Positions 35,803 to 45,445 are shown, numbered from the stretch's first letter. The stretch is 64,000 nucleotides of DNA from Methylohalomonas sp034521715 (GCA_034521715.1 JAXHLY010000004.1:446616-510615), one strand, 5' to 3'. Numbers and translations are program-made. The notes: generated by a model from the sequence alone, not told the origin.

Positions 35803-38800
35803 ATGGCGCAGACATCTGAAAACGGCTTACACGACTGGGCGGCACGTCTCATCAATCGTGTCCTCGACAATCCGCTGCCCGCCATCTTGATGTTCATAGC
35901 CATCACCGGCGGCGTGATTGCCCTGATGGTCACGCCACGCGAGGAAGAACCGCAGATCGTGGTGCCACTGGCCGACGTCGTCGTAAACGCGCCCGGCCTG
36001 AGCGCACAGCAGGTCGAGCGGCAGGTGGCAACACCGCTTGAAAAGCTTTTGTTCCAGATTGACGGGGTGGAATATGTCTATTCCATGTCACAAACCGGCC
36101 GTGCCGTGGTCACCGTGCGTTTCTATGTCGGGGAAGACCGTGAAGACTCGCTCGTCAAGATCTATAACAAGGTCAATTCCAATACCGATCTGGTACCGGA
36201 TGCCGTCAGTTCATGGGTCGTTAAACCCGTCGAGATCGATGATGTTCCAATCGTGGTCGCCGCCATCTGGAGCGAGAACCCGGCACAGGTTGGTGACCAC
36301 GAACTGCGGCGTATCGCAGAAGAAGTCGAACAGCGGCTGCAATCCATCGAGAATACCAATCGTGTCACCGTAACCGGTGGCCGTCCGCGAGAGATCCGCG
36401 TCGAACTGGATCCGGAAGCCCTGGCAGCACGCCGCACAGCGGCGCTGGATGTGGTCTGGGCGATAGAGGCTTCGAATACCCTGCAGCAGGCTGGCAACAT
36501 CCAGCACCAGGACGAATCAATGGTGATCGAGGCCGGCACATTCGTGGCCGATGCAGCCGAGCTGGGCCGGCTGGTCGTGAATGTCGTTGACGGCGTACCG
36601 GTTTATCTGCGGGACGTGGCCCGCATCCGCGACGGGCCCGCCGAACCGGGCAACTACACCTGGATCGGTTTCGGTCCCGCGGACGCGACTGCCGCTCAAT
36701 CACATGGCGTATTTCCGGCCGTAACCGTCGCGGTTGCAAAAAAACGCGGCACCAATGCAGTCTGGGTCGCCCGTGATGTCGAGGCCCGGCTGAATCAACT
36801 CGCGGAAGAGTTGTTTCCACCGGGTGTTCATTACCGCATCATTCGCGATTACGGCGCCACGGCTGATCAGAAAGTCAACGATCTGATCGCCAGCCTGGCG
36901 GTCGCCATTCTTGCAGTCGTGGTTTTTATTGCCATTTTTATCGGCTGGCGCGCCGCCATCATCGTGGCACTGGCCGTCCCGGTTTCCTACGGCGTCACCC
37001 TGTTGCTGGATTTCCTGTTCGGATACACCATCAACCGGGTAACGCTGTTTGCGCTCATCCTGGCACTGGGTCTGCTGGTCGACGATCCCATTACCGGTGT
37101 CGACAATATCGAGCGCTACTTCCGCATGGCACGCTACAAGGCACGGCATGCCGTGGCGGCAGCCATGTCGGAGATCCGGGGAGCACTGGTGATGTCTACC
37201 GTGGCCATCATTATCGCCTTTGCACCCATGATGTTCATCACCGGCATGATGGGTCCTTACATGGGGCCCATGGCCTTCAATGTCCCGATTACCGTGATAG
37301 CCAGTACGTTCGTCGCGTTTCTCATAACGCCGTGGCTGGCTTACAGGCTGCTGCCGCGTTCAGCGCGAGATGATACATATGACGTGCGTACAACGTACAC
37401 CTATCGTATCTATGCTGCCTGTGTACAACCCCTGATAACGAACAGGGGCCGCGCCTGGGGTTTTCTGGCCGTTATCGGCGTCGTTTTTATAGTGGCAGTC
37501 ACATTACCGGCACTGCGGCTCGTGCCGCTTAAACTGCTGCCTCATGATAACAAGAACGAATTCCAGATCGTTGTCGACATGCCCGAAGGAACCACGCTTG
37601 AGCGCACGGAGGGCGTGACCCGGGCCCTGGCCGAATATCTGCGCACTGTACCCGAAGTGCGGGACTTTACCGCATTTGCCGGTGAATCCTCGCCCATGGA
37701 TTTCAATGGCATGATCCGCCATTACTACCTGCGCAACTACCCGCACCAGGCCGATATTCGCGTCACACTGGCGGAGCGGCAACGCCGCGCGCATCAGTCA
37801 CACGAAATTCTGTTACGGATACGCCGCGACCTCCAGGCAATAGCAGACAGGCACGGTGCGCTTATACGTCTGGTGGAAGTGCCGCCCGGTCCTCCAGTAA
37901 TCGCAACGGTTACTGCCGAAATCTATGGCGAACTCACGACACCTTATGCGGACCTGCAGGCCGCGGCCGATAAACTCGCCGAGCGGCTGCGCAGGGAACC
38001 GCTGGTTGTCGATGTCGATACTTCCGTCGAGGCGGATCAGAACAAGCTGGTATTCGTGACAGACAAGGAAAAAGCCGCCCTCTCCGGCATCTCCACGAAT
38101 GATATTGCGCAAACGATCAGGCTTGCCGTCGACGGCATGAAAGCCGGACACATGCAGATACCCACCGAGGCCAATCCGTTGCCCATACTGCTACGTCTGC
38201 CTGTCGAGCGACGCAGTTCCGCCGAAGACCTGACTTCGCTCTATATTAAAGGTCGTGCGGGCATTACCAAGATCCGCGAACAGGGCGGCATACGCGATGC
38301 ACCCCAGCCGATTGTCCAGGTAGGCGAGCTCGGCCGGTTTATCCATAAGCGAGTGGATAAAACCATTTATCACAAAAACCTGGAGCGTGTTGCCTATGTA
38401 TATGCCGAACCGGCGGGACGCACACCCGCCGCCGTTATCAGTGATGTTATGGCTGATTACGTGCCGGCAGGTTCAAAGCCGCCGTCAAACACGGGAACCG
38501 ATCCCCGTCCTGTCGAGGATCGAACATTCCTCAGTCCCGGCAGCGGTATCTCATGGTCACTGCCCGATGATATACGGGCTGTCTGGACCGGCGAAGGCGA
38601 ATGGTTTATTACCCTGCGTGTTTTTCGCGACCTGGGCATTGCCTTTGCCGTTGCCGTTCTCGGTATCTTCCTGGTGCTTTACATACAAACCGGCCTGCCG
38701 GCAGTGTCCGGCATTATTCTGCTGTCCATTCCGCTGACGGTGATTGGCATCATGCCCGGCTTCTGGCTATTGAATTCAATCGGTACGCGCAGCATCGACA

Positions 38801-39177
38801 TCTTCCCCAACCCGATACTGTTCACCGCTACTGCCATGATTGGCATGATTGCACTGGCCGGTATTGTCGTTCGTAATGCATTGATACTGATCGAGTTCAT
38901 CCAGATTGCACACCGGGAAGGAGCGCCCCTGCGAGAGGCGCTACTGGAGGCGGGGGCGGTGCGTATGCGACCGGTATTCCTGACTGCCGGCACTACGCTC
39001 ATCGGCAACCTGGTTATTACGCTGGATCCCATATTCAGCGGTCTGGCCTGGGCCATTATCTTCGGCATCGTCGCATCTACCCTGTTTACACTTGGTGTTG
39101 TGCCGGTTGTTTATTATCTTGTCTATGCAAACAACAGCGGCCAGTCGAAAACAGCTCAGATAACGGAGCATCCATGA
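35803..39177 (+). CDS. RND family efflux transporter permease subunit
   Basis: Inner-membrane proton-driven efflux pump, 1124 aa, longer than the ~1030 aa of AcrB. The first helix is at about 27-46. The periplasmic porter domain starts at VVPLADVVVNAPGLSAQQVE. Helix 4 has the proton-relay LGLLVDDPITGVDNIERY. The second porter domain, around 565-900, contains a large extra loop (FIHKRVDKTIYHKN to about SLPDDIRAVW) that may account for the extra length. The last helices end near 1110. Substrate class is unclear: the protein is neither typical HAE1 (AcrB) nor CusA. It overlaps the fusion-protein gene by 4 nt. No outer-membrane channel gene follows. Confidence 0.9.
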   Translation: MAQTSENGLHDWAARLINRVLDNPLPAILMFIAITGGVIALMVTPREEEPQIVVPLADVVVNAPGLSAQQVERQVATPLEKLLFQIDGVEYVYSMSQTGRAVVTVRFYVGEDREDSLVKIYNKVNSNTDLVPDAVSSWVVKPVEIDDVPIVVAAIWSENPAQVGDHELRRIAEEVEQRLQSIENTNRVTVTGGRPREIRVELDPEALAARRTAALDVVWAIEASNTLQQAGNIQHQDESMVIEAGTFVADAAELGRLVVNVVDGVPVYLRDVARIRDGPAEPGNYTWIGFGPADATAAQSHGVFPAVTVAVAKKRGTNAVWVARDVEARLNQLAEELFPPGVHYRIIRDYGATADQKVNDLIASLAVAILAVVVFIAIFIGWRAAIIVALAVPVSYGVTLLLDFLFGYTINRVTLFALILALGLLVDDPITGVDNIERYFRMARYKARHAVAAAMSEIRGALVMSTVAIIIAFAPMMFITGMMGPYMGPMAFNVPITVIASTFVAFLITPWLAYRLLPRSARDDTYDVRTTYTYRIYAACVQPLITNRGRAWGFLAVIGVVFIVAVTLPALRLVPLKLLPHDNKNEFQIVVDMPEGTTLERTEGVTRALAEYLRTVPEVRDFTAFAGESSPMDFNGMIRHYYLRNYPHQADIRVTLAERQRRAHQSHEILLRIRRDLQAIADRHGALIRLVEVPPGPPVIATVTAEIYGELTTPYADLQAAADKLAERLRREPLVVDVDTSVEADQNKLVFVTDKEKAALSGISTNDIAQTIRLAVDGMKAGHMQIPTEANPLPILLRLPVERRSSAEDLTSLYIKGRAGITKIREQGGIRDAPQPIVQVGELGRFIHKRVDKTIYHKNLERVAYVYAEPAGRTPAAVISDVMADYVPAGSKPPSNTGTDPRPVEDRTFLSPGSGISWSLPDDIRAVWTGEGEWFITLRVFRDLGIAFAVAVLGIFLVLYIQTGLPAVSGIILLSIPLTVIGIMPGFWLLNSIGTRSIDIFPNPILFTATAMIGMIALAGIVVRNALILIEFIQIAHREGAPLREALLEAGAVRMRPVFLTAGTTLIGNLVITLDPIFSGLAWAIIFGIVASTLFTLGVVPVVYYLVYANNSGQSKTAQITEHP

Positions 39178-40253
39178 AGACTTATACACGCATTACAGCC
39201 GCTGTTCTGGCCCTGATCCTTCTTGGCCTGGTTATGGCCTATCTTGCAGGGTTTTTCAGTTCAACGATCAGTCCCGGGACGATCGATGTACAGACCGAAA
39301 CCCTGGACGGGCATAAAGTGGACGTGAAGGCAGTTGAGCATACATTGATCGAACAGGCACCCGGTACTATCCGGGCAAAGAAAGAGACGATAATCTCGAC
39401 GCGTATTACCGGCACCATTTCATCCATTTATGTCCGTGCCGGTGATATCGTTGCGCAGAATGACGTAATGGCGGAACTTGACAGCCGTGAACTCAAGGCG
39501 CAACTGCTACAGCGGCGTCAGGCGGTAACCGCGGCACGGGCCCACCTTGATGAAGTCGAGCCCAATTTTGAACGCATTAGCCGGCTTTTTGAACGCGGCG
39601 TCGTACCGAAGGCGGAACTGGACCGGGCCGAGTCATCACTGAAGTCGGCCCGGGCCAACCTGGAGCGTGCCCAGCAGGCTTTGGCGGAAGCGGAAACCAC
39701 CCTGTCCTACGCCATTATCCGGGCGCCGATCAGCGGCCGCGTGGCGGACCGCTATGCCGACCCGGGGGATACCGCCATGCCGGGCAGCCCCATACTGCGC
39801 CTGTACGATCCGGCGACGCTACGCCTTGAGGCCAATGTACCGGAATCGCTGGGCACGGCACTGACCATCGGCCAGAGACTCGAAGCCAGTATCGATGCCC
39901 CGAAAAAAGCACTGCCCGTCTCGGTTGATGAAATCGTGCCGCTGGCCGAACCCGGATCCCGTACATTCCTGGTCAAGGCATCATTGCCGCATCATCCAAA
40001 CCTCTATCCCGGCATGTTCGGCAGGCTGCTGATTCCTGTCGGCACCGAAACCAGACTTTATGTACCGGCAGCGGCAGTATTGGATGTCGGCCAGATCGAG
40101 TTTGTCTATGTGCCCGGGCAGTTTGGTCCCGTTCGGCGCTATGTGCGTACCGGCGATCGCACGGACGACAATCATGTACAAATCCTGAGCGGGCTTCGGG
40201 CCGGTGAAACTGTCATTCTGCCGTCATCGGTGCAGGAAACAGGGGATCACTAA
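39174..40253 (+). CDS. RND efflux periplasmic adaptor (membrane fusion protein)
   Basis: Adaptor linking the RND permease to an outer-membrane channel. An N-terminal membrane anchor or signal lies at residues 7-27. The lipoyl half-motifs (TRITGTISSIYVRAGDIV and later YAIIRAPISGRVADRYADPG) flank a helical hairpin at about 100-175. The beta-barrel and membrane-proximal domains follow (RLEANVPESLG, LYPGMFGRLLIPVG). 359 aa, normal. Here the adaptor follows the permease, the reverse of the usual order, and the start overlaps the permease stop (ATGA), so they are coupled. Confidence 0.9.
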   Translation: MKTYTRITAAVLALILLGLVMAYLAGFFSSTISPGTIDVQTETLDGHKVDVKAVEHTLIEQAPGTIRAKKETIISTRITGTISSIYVRAGDIVAQNDVMAELDSRELKAQLLQRRQAVTAARAHLDEVEPNFERISRLFERGVVPKAELDRAESSLKSARANLERAQQALAEAETTLSYAIIRAPISGRVADRYADPGDTAMPGSPILRLYDPATLRLEANVPESLGTALTIGQRLEASIDAPKKALPVSVDEIVPLAEPGSRTFLVKASLPHHPNLYPGMFGRLLIPVGTETRLYVPAAAVLDVGQIEFVYVPGQFGPVRRYVRTGDRTDDNHVQILSGLRAGETVILPSSVQETGDH

Positions 40254-40554
40254 CCGGTATTCCGGTCATTTGGCTCCTCTTGATTTCCCGGTTGGCAACA
40301 GCCACACTTGGTTCCTGTTACCGCACTTCATTTTCGGGGAAAGCTGACCATAATCCTGGCTAACGGCCTATCAAGCCCGACGCCGGGAAAGCCCGTGATT
40401 GAAGTAAGAAGGGGAATGCTATCCACCCTGAATGATGAAAACATGCTATTCATCATTGAGCATGATGTTTCATTCAAACCAAGGATAGCGGGGGTATCTA
40501 GTAGTGAATAATCATCGGACTTTTATACCGCAAACAAGTAAAAGGATAGATAAT
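40254..40554. other. Intergenic region before the DUF992 gene
   Basis: About 300 bp, lower in GC than the coding DNA around it. A 67-codon frame at 40308-40511 reads through most of it but has no family resemblance and no ribosome-binding site, so I leave it out. The DUF992 gene's ribosome-binding site (aaaggat, about 40541) is at the right end. Confidence 0.4.
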
Positions 40555-41058
40555 ATGAAACTTTTTAATACAAAACTCTTTCCGGGGCTACTCTCAGTTA
40601 TTGTTCTGACATGCAGCCCATTCGCAATGCTGCAGGCCGAAGAAGGTTCAAAAAACGAGATCGGTGTGGTCACCTGTGAATATATACCGGGGACAAAAAC
40701 CAATCTGCTGATCCACTCCAGTGCATCGTTTGACTGTGTCTTCAAGCATGGTGGCGTCGAGGACCATTACGAAGGCGAGGCGGGGATTCGCCTTGGTCTC
40801 GATTTGGAATGGACGCAGCAATCCTCGATGTCGTATTCGGTGGTAGCTTCTACAAACAAGGATCTCGACTGGTCAACCGCGCTTAACGGTACCTACACAG
40901 GCGGCAAGGCCTCAGCCGCGTTCGGGGTGAAGCTCGGCGCCGCCGCACTCGTTGGTGGCAGCAATGACAGCATTGGCCTGGTGCCACTCGCAGTTGAAAC
41001 CGGTACAGGCGCCGGTGCTGCCGCCGGTATCGGCTATCTCTCGCTTAAAAACAAGTAA
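40555..41058 (+). CDS. DUF992 family secreted protein
   Basis: Small exported protein of unknown function. Start is ATG 40555 (MKLFNTKLF), preceded by aaaggat; upstream codons in the same frame do not look coding. A signal peptide of about 30 residues ends at MLQAEE. The mature part has two Cys residues (VVTCEY, FDCVF, a probable disulfide) and the DUF992 pattern of repeated Gly-rich beta-strands: LNGTYTGGKASAAFGVKLGAAALVGG, split by SIGLVPLAVETGTG. 167 aa. A strong terminator follows. It lies downstream of the RND operon with its own upstream gap, so co-regulation is uncertain. Confidence 0.8.
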   Translation: MKLFNTKLFPGLLSVIVLTCSPFAMLQAEEGSKNEIGVVTCEYIPGTKTNLLIHSSASFDCVFKHGGVEDHYEGEAGIRLGLDLEWTQQSSMSYSVVASTNKDLDWSTALNGTYTGGKASAAFGVKLGAAALVGGSNDSIGLVPLAVETGTGAGAAAGIGYLSLKNK

Positions 41059-41070
41059 ATCAGTAACACA

Positions 41071-41104
41071 AGCATGCCCTGCAGCAGCGGGGCATGCTTT
41101 TTTT
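41071..41104 (+). terminator. Rho-independent terminator after the DUF992 gene
   Basis: agcatgccc and gggcatgct form a perfect 9-bp stem with a ~9-nt loop, followed by seven T residues. Classic intrinsic terminator 12 nt after the stop codon. Confidence 0.9.
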
Positions 41105-41108
41105 AACC

Positions 41109-41245
41109 TTAGGGAAGCTCTGAATATTTTGTCATTTCGACCAACGGGAGAAATCTTTCAGTGCGCTGCTCTATACAAGTCAATATTTTAAAAGATTTCT
41201 CCCGTTGGTCGAAATGACACCATAAAATTAATCAGAGTTTCCTTA
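41109..41245. mobile_element. MITE-like element 2
   Basis: Left end ttagggaagctctgaata (41109-41126) and right end taatcagagtttcctta (about 41229-41245) are the same terminal inverted repeats as the element at 33114. Inside them, a perfect inverted repeat of more than 25 bp (tgtcatttcgaccaacggga onward to aaatcttt, mirrored at about 41190-41219) would make the whole 137-bp element a long hairpin. It encodes no protein. It lies directly after the terminator of the DUF992 gene. Confidence 0.72.
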
Positions 41246-41257
41246 GAAATTAGCCCG

Positions 41258-41527
41258 TCAACGGCGCCGGGTGGACTGCCTCAGAGCCGGATTGACCCTG
41301 TCTATATCGGCCTGCACCTGCTCACGGCTGCGTTCGTAAACAATCTCGCGTCCCATAATAGTGCCCGCATAGGAAAGGCCGTTGCGGGTCGGCGTCAAAT
41401 CGCATTTCACACTATGCTCCCCTTCGCCGAGTACTACCTCTATATGATTGGCATGCTTGCTGTAAACAAGCACATCGATCAACTGGTCGCTCTCTGTAAT
41501 GCGGACTTTCAGTTTTTCATTTTGCAT
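41258..41527 (-). CDS. Hypothetical protein, 89 aa
   Basis: Unrecognised. I prefer the Met at 41527 (MQNEKLKVRI) because the 14 extra residues upstream are hydrophobic, atypical and would not form a proper signal peptide; the frame stays open to 41569. The sequence looks mostly beta (KVRITESDQLIDVLVY, HIEVVLGEGEHSVKCDL, GLSYAGTIMGREIVYE), with a basic C terminus ending STRRR and a single Cys. It is 28 nt downstream of the diguanylate cyclase gene on the same strand and may be co-transcribed with it. Confidence 0.55.
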   Translation of the reverse strand: MQNEKLKVRITESDQLIDVLVYSKHANHIEVVLGEGEHSVKCDLTPTRNGLSYAGTIMGREIVYERSREQVQADIDRVNPALRQSTRRR

Positions 41528-41596
41528 CGAATTGGATTTCTCAATAAAGATAAATAAATACATCGGCATGAGAATTCGGCCCGCTTGGCCGCCTGC

Positions 41597-42949
41597 TTAT
41601 CCTTCCTTACCAGACTTTTCCCGACTGAGTCGCTTTTCAATATACATCGCTTCATCCGCTTTATGCAGTAACTTTTCTGCGGTCTGACCAGCATCAGGAT
41701 AAACCGAGATACCTATACTGGGTGTGATGAATAGCTGCTTATCAGCGATTTCGAAGTATTGTTCGAATGCCAAATGTATTTTTTTGCTCAGGGTCAAGGC
41801 ATCTCCGGTCTCCCTGATATCTTCGAGTAATACTACAAATTCATCACCGCCGACGCGGGCAACCGTATCAGAGTCACGAACACAATCCTGCAGGCGCTGA
41901 GCAGCTGCACCAAGCAATTGATCACCGGCCGCATGCCCATAATTGTCATTAACATCCTTGAATTCGTTCAGATCCAGATAAAGTACTGCAAGCCGGGACT
42001 GCTGACGTTTCATCCTGAGCAAAGCGATTTCGATTCGATCCAGTAACAGGGCCTTGTTGGGAAGCCTGGTAAGCTGGTCATATTGGGCCATGTACTGAAA
42101 ACGGGCATACATTTTCTGTCGTTCAACAGCGGTCGCTATCTGCTGGGAAACAAACTGTAACAGTTCCGTGTCTTTTTCAGCATATCGGATCGTATCTGAA
42201 CAGCTTTCGAGAACCAGTGCCCCGATTATTTGATCCCGGGATTGAAGCGGCACGGCCAGCCGACAGCCCACATCACCGTCAGGCATATTGTCAATATCAT
42301 CAGTCAGACTTGCGATACTGTCTGGTGTTATCAACAATGATCTCCCCTTTTCAATCACTTCAGCAACCAGCTTTCGCTGCCACCCGATCACATTCAATGG
42401 CTGCTGATTCTGATCAACGTAATAAGGGATCTCGATCTCGTCATCATCACCACTGGCCAGGGCTATGAGAAAATTATCAGCTGGCTGAATCTCATTGATG
42501 ATCGAGTGTATTTTCCTGAATAAATCGCTCAGATTATTGGCATTATGCGCCGCTTCCGATATGGCATAAAGAGATGATTGTAAGAGTTCGGCCTGTTTTC
42601 GGGCGGTAATATCGCGCGCCACCGCTATCCGCACGCGGTCCTCCTCCGACCAGCGTGCCGCCCACATAACATGAACTATTTGACCATCCTTGCGGATATA
42701 GCGATTCTCGAAATGTGTCTCGGGATCGCCGGTCTTGATTTTATCGACAACTTTCAGGGTTCTGCCGCGATCCTCCGGTAATACATGATCTATCATGTTC
42801 TGCCCGAGGATTTCATCCGGCGAATAGCCGAATATCCGCTCAAAGGCCGAACTGACGTAAACAAAATGTCCTTCCATATCAACAATACAGACGGCATCAA
42901 GCAACAAGTCTGAGTAATCCATCAAGGCTTTAAGCCTGTTGCCTTTCAT
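41597..42949 (-). CDS. Diguanylate cyclase with PAS and GAF sensor domains
   Basis: Soluble sensor enzyme producing c-di-GMP. A PAS domain with PAC motif covers about 7-125 (FVYVSSAFERIFGYSPDEILG), a GAF domain about 140-285, and the GGDEF domain about 290-440. The active site is intact (RVGGDEFVVLLED), and an RxxD inhibitory site (RDSD) sits five residues before it, so product inhibition is expected. No EAL domain and no membrane helix, so the signal is cytoplasmic. 450 aa. It is the last enzyme gene of the dnaB-alr-radA run, 24 nt after radA. Confidence 0.92.
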   Translation of the reverse strand: MKGNRLKALMDYSDLLLDAVCIVDMEGHFVYVSSAFERIFGYSPDEILGQNMIDHVLPEDRGRTLKVVDKIKTGDPETHFENRYIRKDGQIVHVMWAARWSEEDRVRIAVARDITARKQAELLQSSLYAISEAAHNANNLSDLFRKIHSIINEIQPADNFLIALASGDDDEIEIPYYVDQNQQPLNVIGWQRKLVAEVIEKGRSLLITPDSIASLTDDIDNMPDGDVGCRLAVPLQSRDQIIGALVLESCSDTIRYAEKDTELLQFVSQQIATAVERQKMYARFQYMAQYDQLTRLPNKALLLDRIEIALLRMKRQQSRLAVLYLDLNEFKDVNDNYGHAAGDQLLGAAAQRLQDCVRDSDTVARVGGDEFVVLLEDIRETGDALTLSKKIHLAFEQYFEIADKQLFITPSIGISVYPDAGQTAEKLLHKADEAMYIEKRLSREKSGKEG

Positions 42950-42973
42950 GAGATTAGCCAGTCTATGTTGTAG

Positions 42974-44359
42974 TCAGCCCTGAATAATGACCTGCAGGGC
43001 TTCATTAAGTCTGCTGACACCGGTAACCTCAAGTCCCTCAATCTTCTGCTTCGGCTTATTGGCCTGCGGCACGATGGCGCGTTTGAAGCCATGCTTGGCA
43101 GCCTCCTTGAGGCGTTCCGGGCCGTTCAGTACCGGCCGGATTTCCCCGGCCAGGCCGACTTCGCCGAAGGCAACCAGTTCCTGTGGTAGCGGCTGATCGC
43201 GCAGGCTGGAGAGCGCCGCCAGGACGATCGGCAAATCGGCAGCGGTTTCGGTCACCCGCACACCGCCGACAACATTCACGAATACATCCTGATCATAGGT
43301 AGCGATGCCGCCGTGGCGATGCATGACCGCCAGCAGCATCGCCAGCCGGTTCTGTTCCAGGCCGAGTATCACCCGCCGCGGATTACCGCTGCTGCTGGAG
43401 TCCACCAGTGCCTGCACTTCAACCAGCAACGGCCGGCTGCCTTCACGCGTGACCATGACCACGCTGCCGGCAACCGGCTGCTCGTGGCGCGATAAAAAGA
43501 TCGCCGACGGATTGCCGACTTCCTTGAGGCCCTTGTCGGTCATGGCGAACACGCCGAGTTCATTCACCGCACCATAGCGGTTCTTGACCGCACGGATGAC
43601 GCGAAAACGGCTGCCGCTGTCACCCTCGAAATACAGTACGCCGTCGACCATGTGTTCGAGCACGCGCGGACCGGCGAGCGTCCCCTCTTTTGTTACATGG
43701 CCGACCAGAAACACGGCGGTACCGGTCTGCTTGGCGTAACGCACCAGCTGCGCGGCGCATTCACGCACCTGGGCAACGGCGCCCGGCGCCGACTGCAGCA
43801 CGTCACTGAATACGGTCTGGATGGAATCGATGACCAGGACCGCCGGTTTTTCGTTCTGGCTGGTGGCGAGGATGTCCTCGAGCTGATTCTGCGTGGAGAT
43901 TTTCAGATCAGCGAGTTTCAGTCCCAGGCGCTTGCCGCGCAATGCGACCTGCTGGGCCGACTCCTCGGCGGTCACATACAGACACGGCGTCCCCTTTGCC
44001 GCCAGATTCGCAACTGTCTGCAACAGCAATGTTGATTTGCCGATACCGGGATCGCCGCCAATCAATACGATCGAGCCGCGCACCAGACCGCCGCCGAGCA
44101 CACGGTCGAATTCACCGGTCCCCGTGGGCATGCGGACTTCGGTTTCGGTTTCGACACTGTCGAGGGTCTGCACGCCGGCCGCGTCACCGACCACGTGCAT
44201 ATCCGGCTGCCGGCCGCGGCTGCCGGCATGGCGACCGATATTGATCGCCGCCACTTCTTCCAGGGTATTCCAGGCCTCGCAGTCCGGGCACTGGCCGGCC
44301 CACTTCGGAAACTGCGCGCCGCAGGCGTTGCACTGATACTGAACCTTAGGCCTCGTCAT
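42974..44359 (-). CDS. radA: DNA repair protein RadA
   Basis: RecA-like ATPase that promotes branch migration during recombinational repair. The N-terminal zinc finger uses Cys10, 13, 24 and 27 (CNACGAQFPKWAGQCPDC). Walker A is GGDPGIGKST near 102-111, the RadA signature KNRYG is near 257, and the Lon protease-like C-terminal domain spans about 300-455. 461 aa, typical. It lies 6 nt after alr in the same operon. Confidence 0.95.
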   Translation of the reverse strand: MTRPKVQYQCNACGAQFPKWAGQCPDCEAWNTLEEVAAINIGRHAGSRGRQPDMHVVGDAAGVQTLDSVETETEVRMPTGTGEFDRVLGGGLVRGSIVLIGGDPGIGKSTLLLQTVANLAAKGTPCLYVTAEESAQQVALRGKRLGLKLADLKISTQNQLEDILATSQNEKPAVLVIDSIQTVFSDVLQSAPGAVAQVRECAAQLVRYAKQTGTAVFLVGHVTKEGTLAGPRVLEHMVDGVLYFEGDSGSRFRVIRAVKNRYGAVNELGVFAMTDKGLKEVGNPSAIFLSRHEQPVAGSVVMVTREGSRPLLVEVQALVDSSSSGNPRRVILGLEQNRLAMLLAVMHRHGGIATYDQDVFVNVVGGVRVTETAADLPIVLAALSSLRDQPLPQELVAFGEVGLAGEIRPVLNGPERLKEAAKHGFKRAIVPQANKPKQKIEGLEVTGVSRLNEALQVIIQG

Positions 44360-44365
44360 GATGAT

Positions 44366-45445
44366 TCAATCCTGTTCGTGAAAGGCCATGCGTTTGCGGT
44401 CCCCGCAGAGCAGTTCATACGGAATGGTCTGCGCACAGGCGGCGATTTCCTCGACCGGCAGACCCCCGCCCCAGAGCACAACCGGATCGCCGACCCTGGC
44501 ATTGGGCACATTACGCAGATCCACCGTCAGCATATCCATGGAGGCGACGCCGATCATGCCGGCACGTTTGCCGTTGACGAGCACCGGCGTACCGGAGCGG
44601 GCATGGCGTGGATAGCCGTCACCGTAACCGGCGGCGACAATGCCGATGGCCATGTCTTCCGGGCACGACCAGGTTGCACCGTAACCGACTGTATCACCCG
44701 CCTTCAGCTGTTTAACTGAAATCAGCCTGGAACTGAACGTCATTACCGGCTGCAGGCCTTCCGCCAGGCTGCCGCGATCGGGATTGGGGGATATGCCATA
44801 TAGCAGCAGGCCGGGCCGTACCCAGTCAGCATGACTGTCCGGCCAGTCGAGGATACCGGCGGAATTGGCGATACTGCGTTCCTCGGCCATGCCCTGCGTG
44901 CACTCGGCAAAGGCCTGTAACTGCCGGCCGGTCAGTGCATCGCCCGACTCGTTCGCCGTCGCCAGGTGCGTCATCAGTCGCAGGTCACCGGCGATGCATT
45001 GATAACCGAGTAATTTCTCGCGCGCCTGGCTAACGTCTTCGGGCGCAAAGCCCAGCCGGTGCATGCCGGTGTCGATCTTCAGCCACGCCCGCAGCTGTTG
45101 TTCGCCCTGCGCCGCTTCCAGCATGGCAAACTGATCCGGGTGGTGAATGACGATTTCGAGTGCCAGGGCCTGGATCTGCGGCAGTTCCCCGGCGCTGAAC
45201 GGACCCTCGAGCAGGACAATGGGCTGGTTGATACCGGCATCGCGCAACTGCCTGGCCTCCTCCAGACAGGCAACGCCGAAGGCGTCGGCGTCCGGCAGGC
45301 TGCGACCAACACGGCTGATTCCATGGCCATAGGCATCGGCCTTGACCACGGCCATGATCTTCTGCCGCGGTGCCAGCTGGCGGATACGCTGGAAATTGGA
45401 CTTGAGAGCGGCGAGGTTGATGACAACGCTGGCCGGTCGGCTCAT
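44366..45445 (-). CDS. alr: Alanine racemase
   Basis: PLP enzyme interconverting L- and D-alanine for peptidoglycan. The PLP Lys35 lies in VVKADAYGHG. The second catalytic Tyr is expected in the C-terminal domain around TVGYGATW. The barrel contains KIDTGMHRLGF. 359 aa. Its start overlaps the dnaB stop (ATGA, 45442-45445), so its translation depends on dnaB, as is common in this gene order. Confidence 0.95.
   Translation of the reverse strand: MSRPASVVINLAALKSNFQRIRQLAPRQKIMAVVKADAYGHGISRVGRSLPDADAFGVACLEEARQLRDAGINQPIVLLEGPFSAGELPQIQALALEIVIHHPDQFAMLEAAQGEQQLRAWLKIDTGMHRLGFAPEDVSQAREKLLGYQCIAGDLRLMTHLATANESGDALTGRQLQAFAECTQGMAEERSIANSAGILDWPDSHADWVRPGLLLYGISPNPDRGSLAEGLQPVMTFSSRLISVKQLKAGDTVGYGATWSCPEDMAIGIVAAGYGDGYPRHARSGTPVLVNGKRAGMIGVASMDMLTVDLRNVPNARVGDPVVLWGGGLPVEEIAACAQTIPYELLCGDRKRMAFHEQD

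Noticed and set aside
40308..40511. 67-aa coding sequence between the RND operon and DUF992
   Set aside because: No ribosome-binding site, no recognisable family and composition unlike the neighbours.
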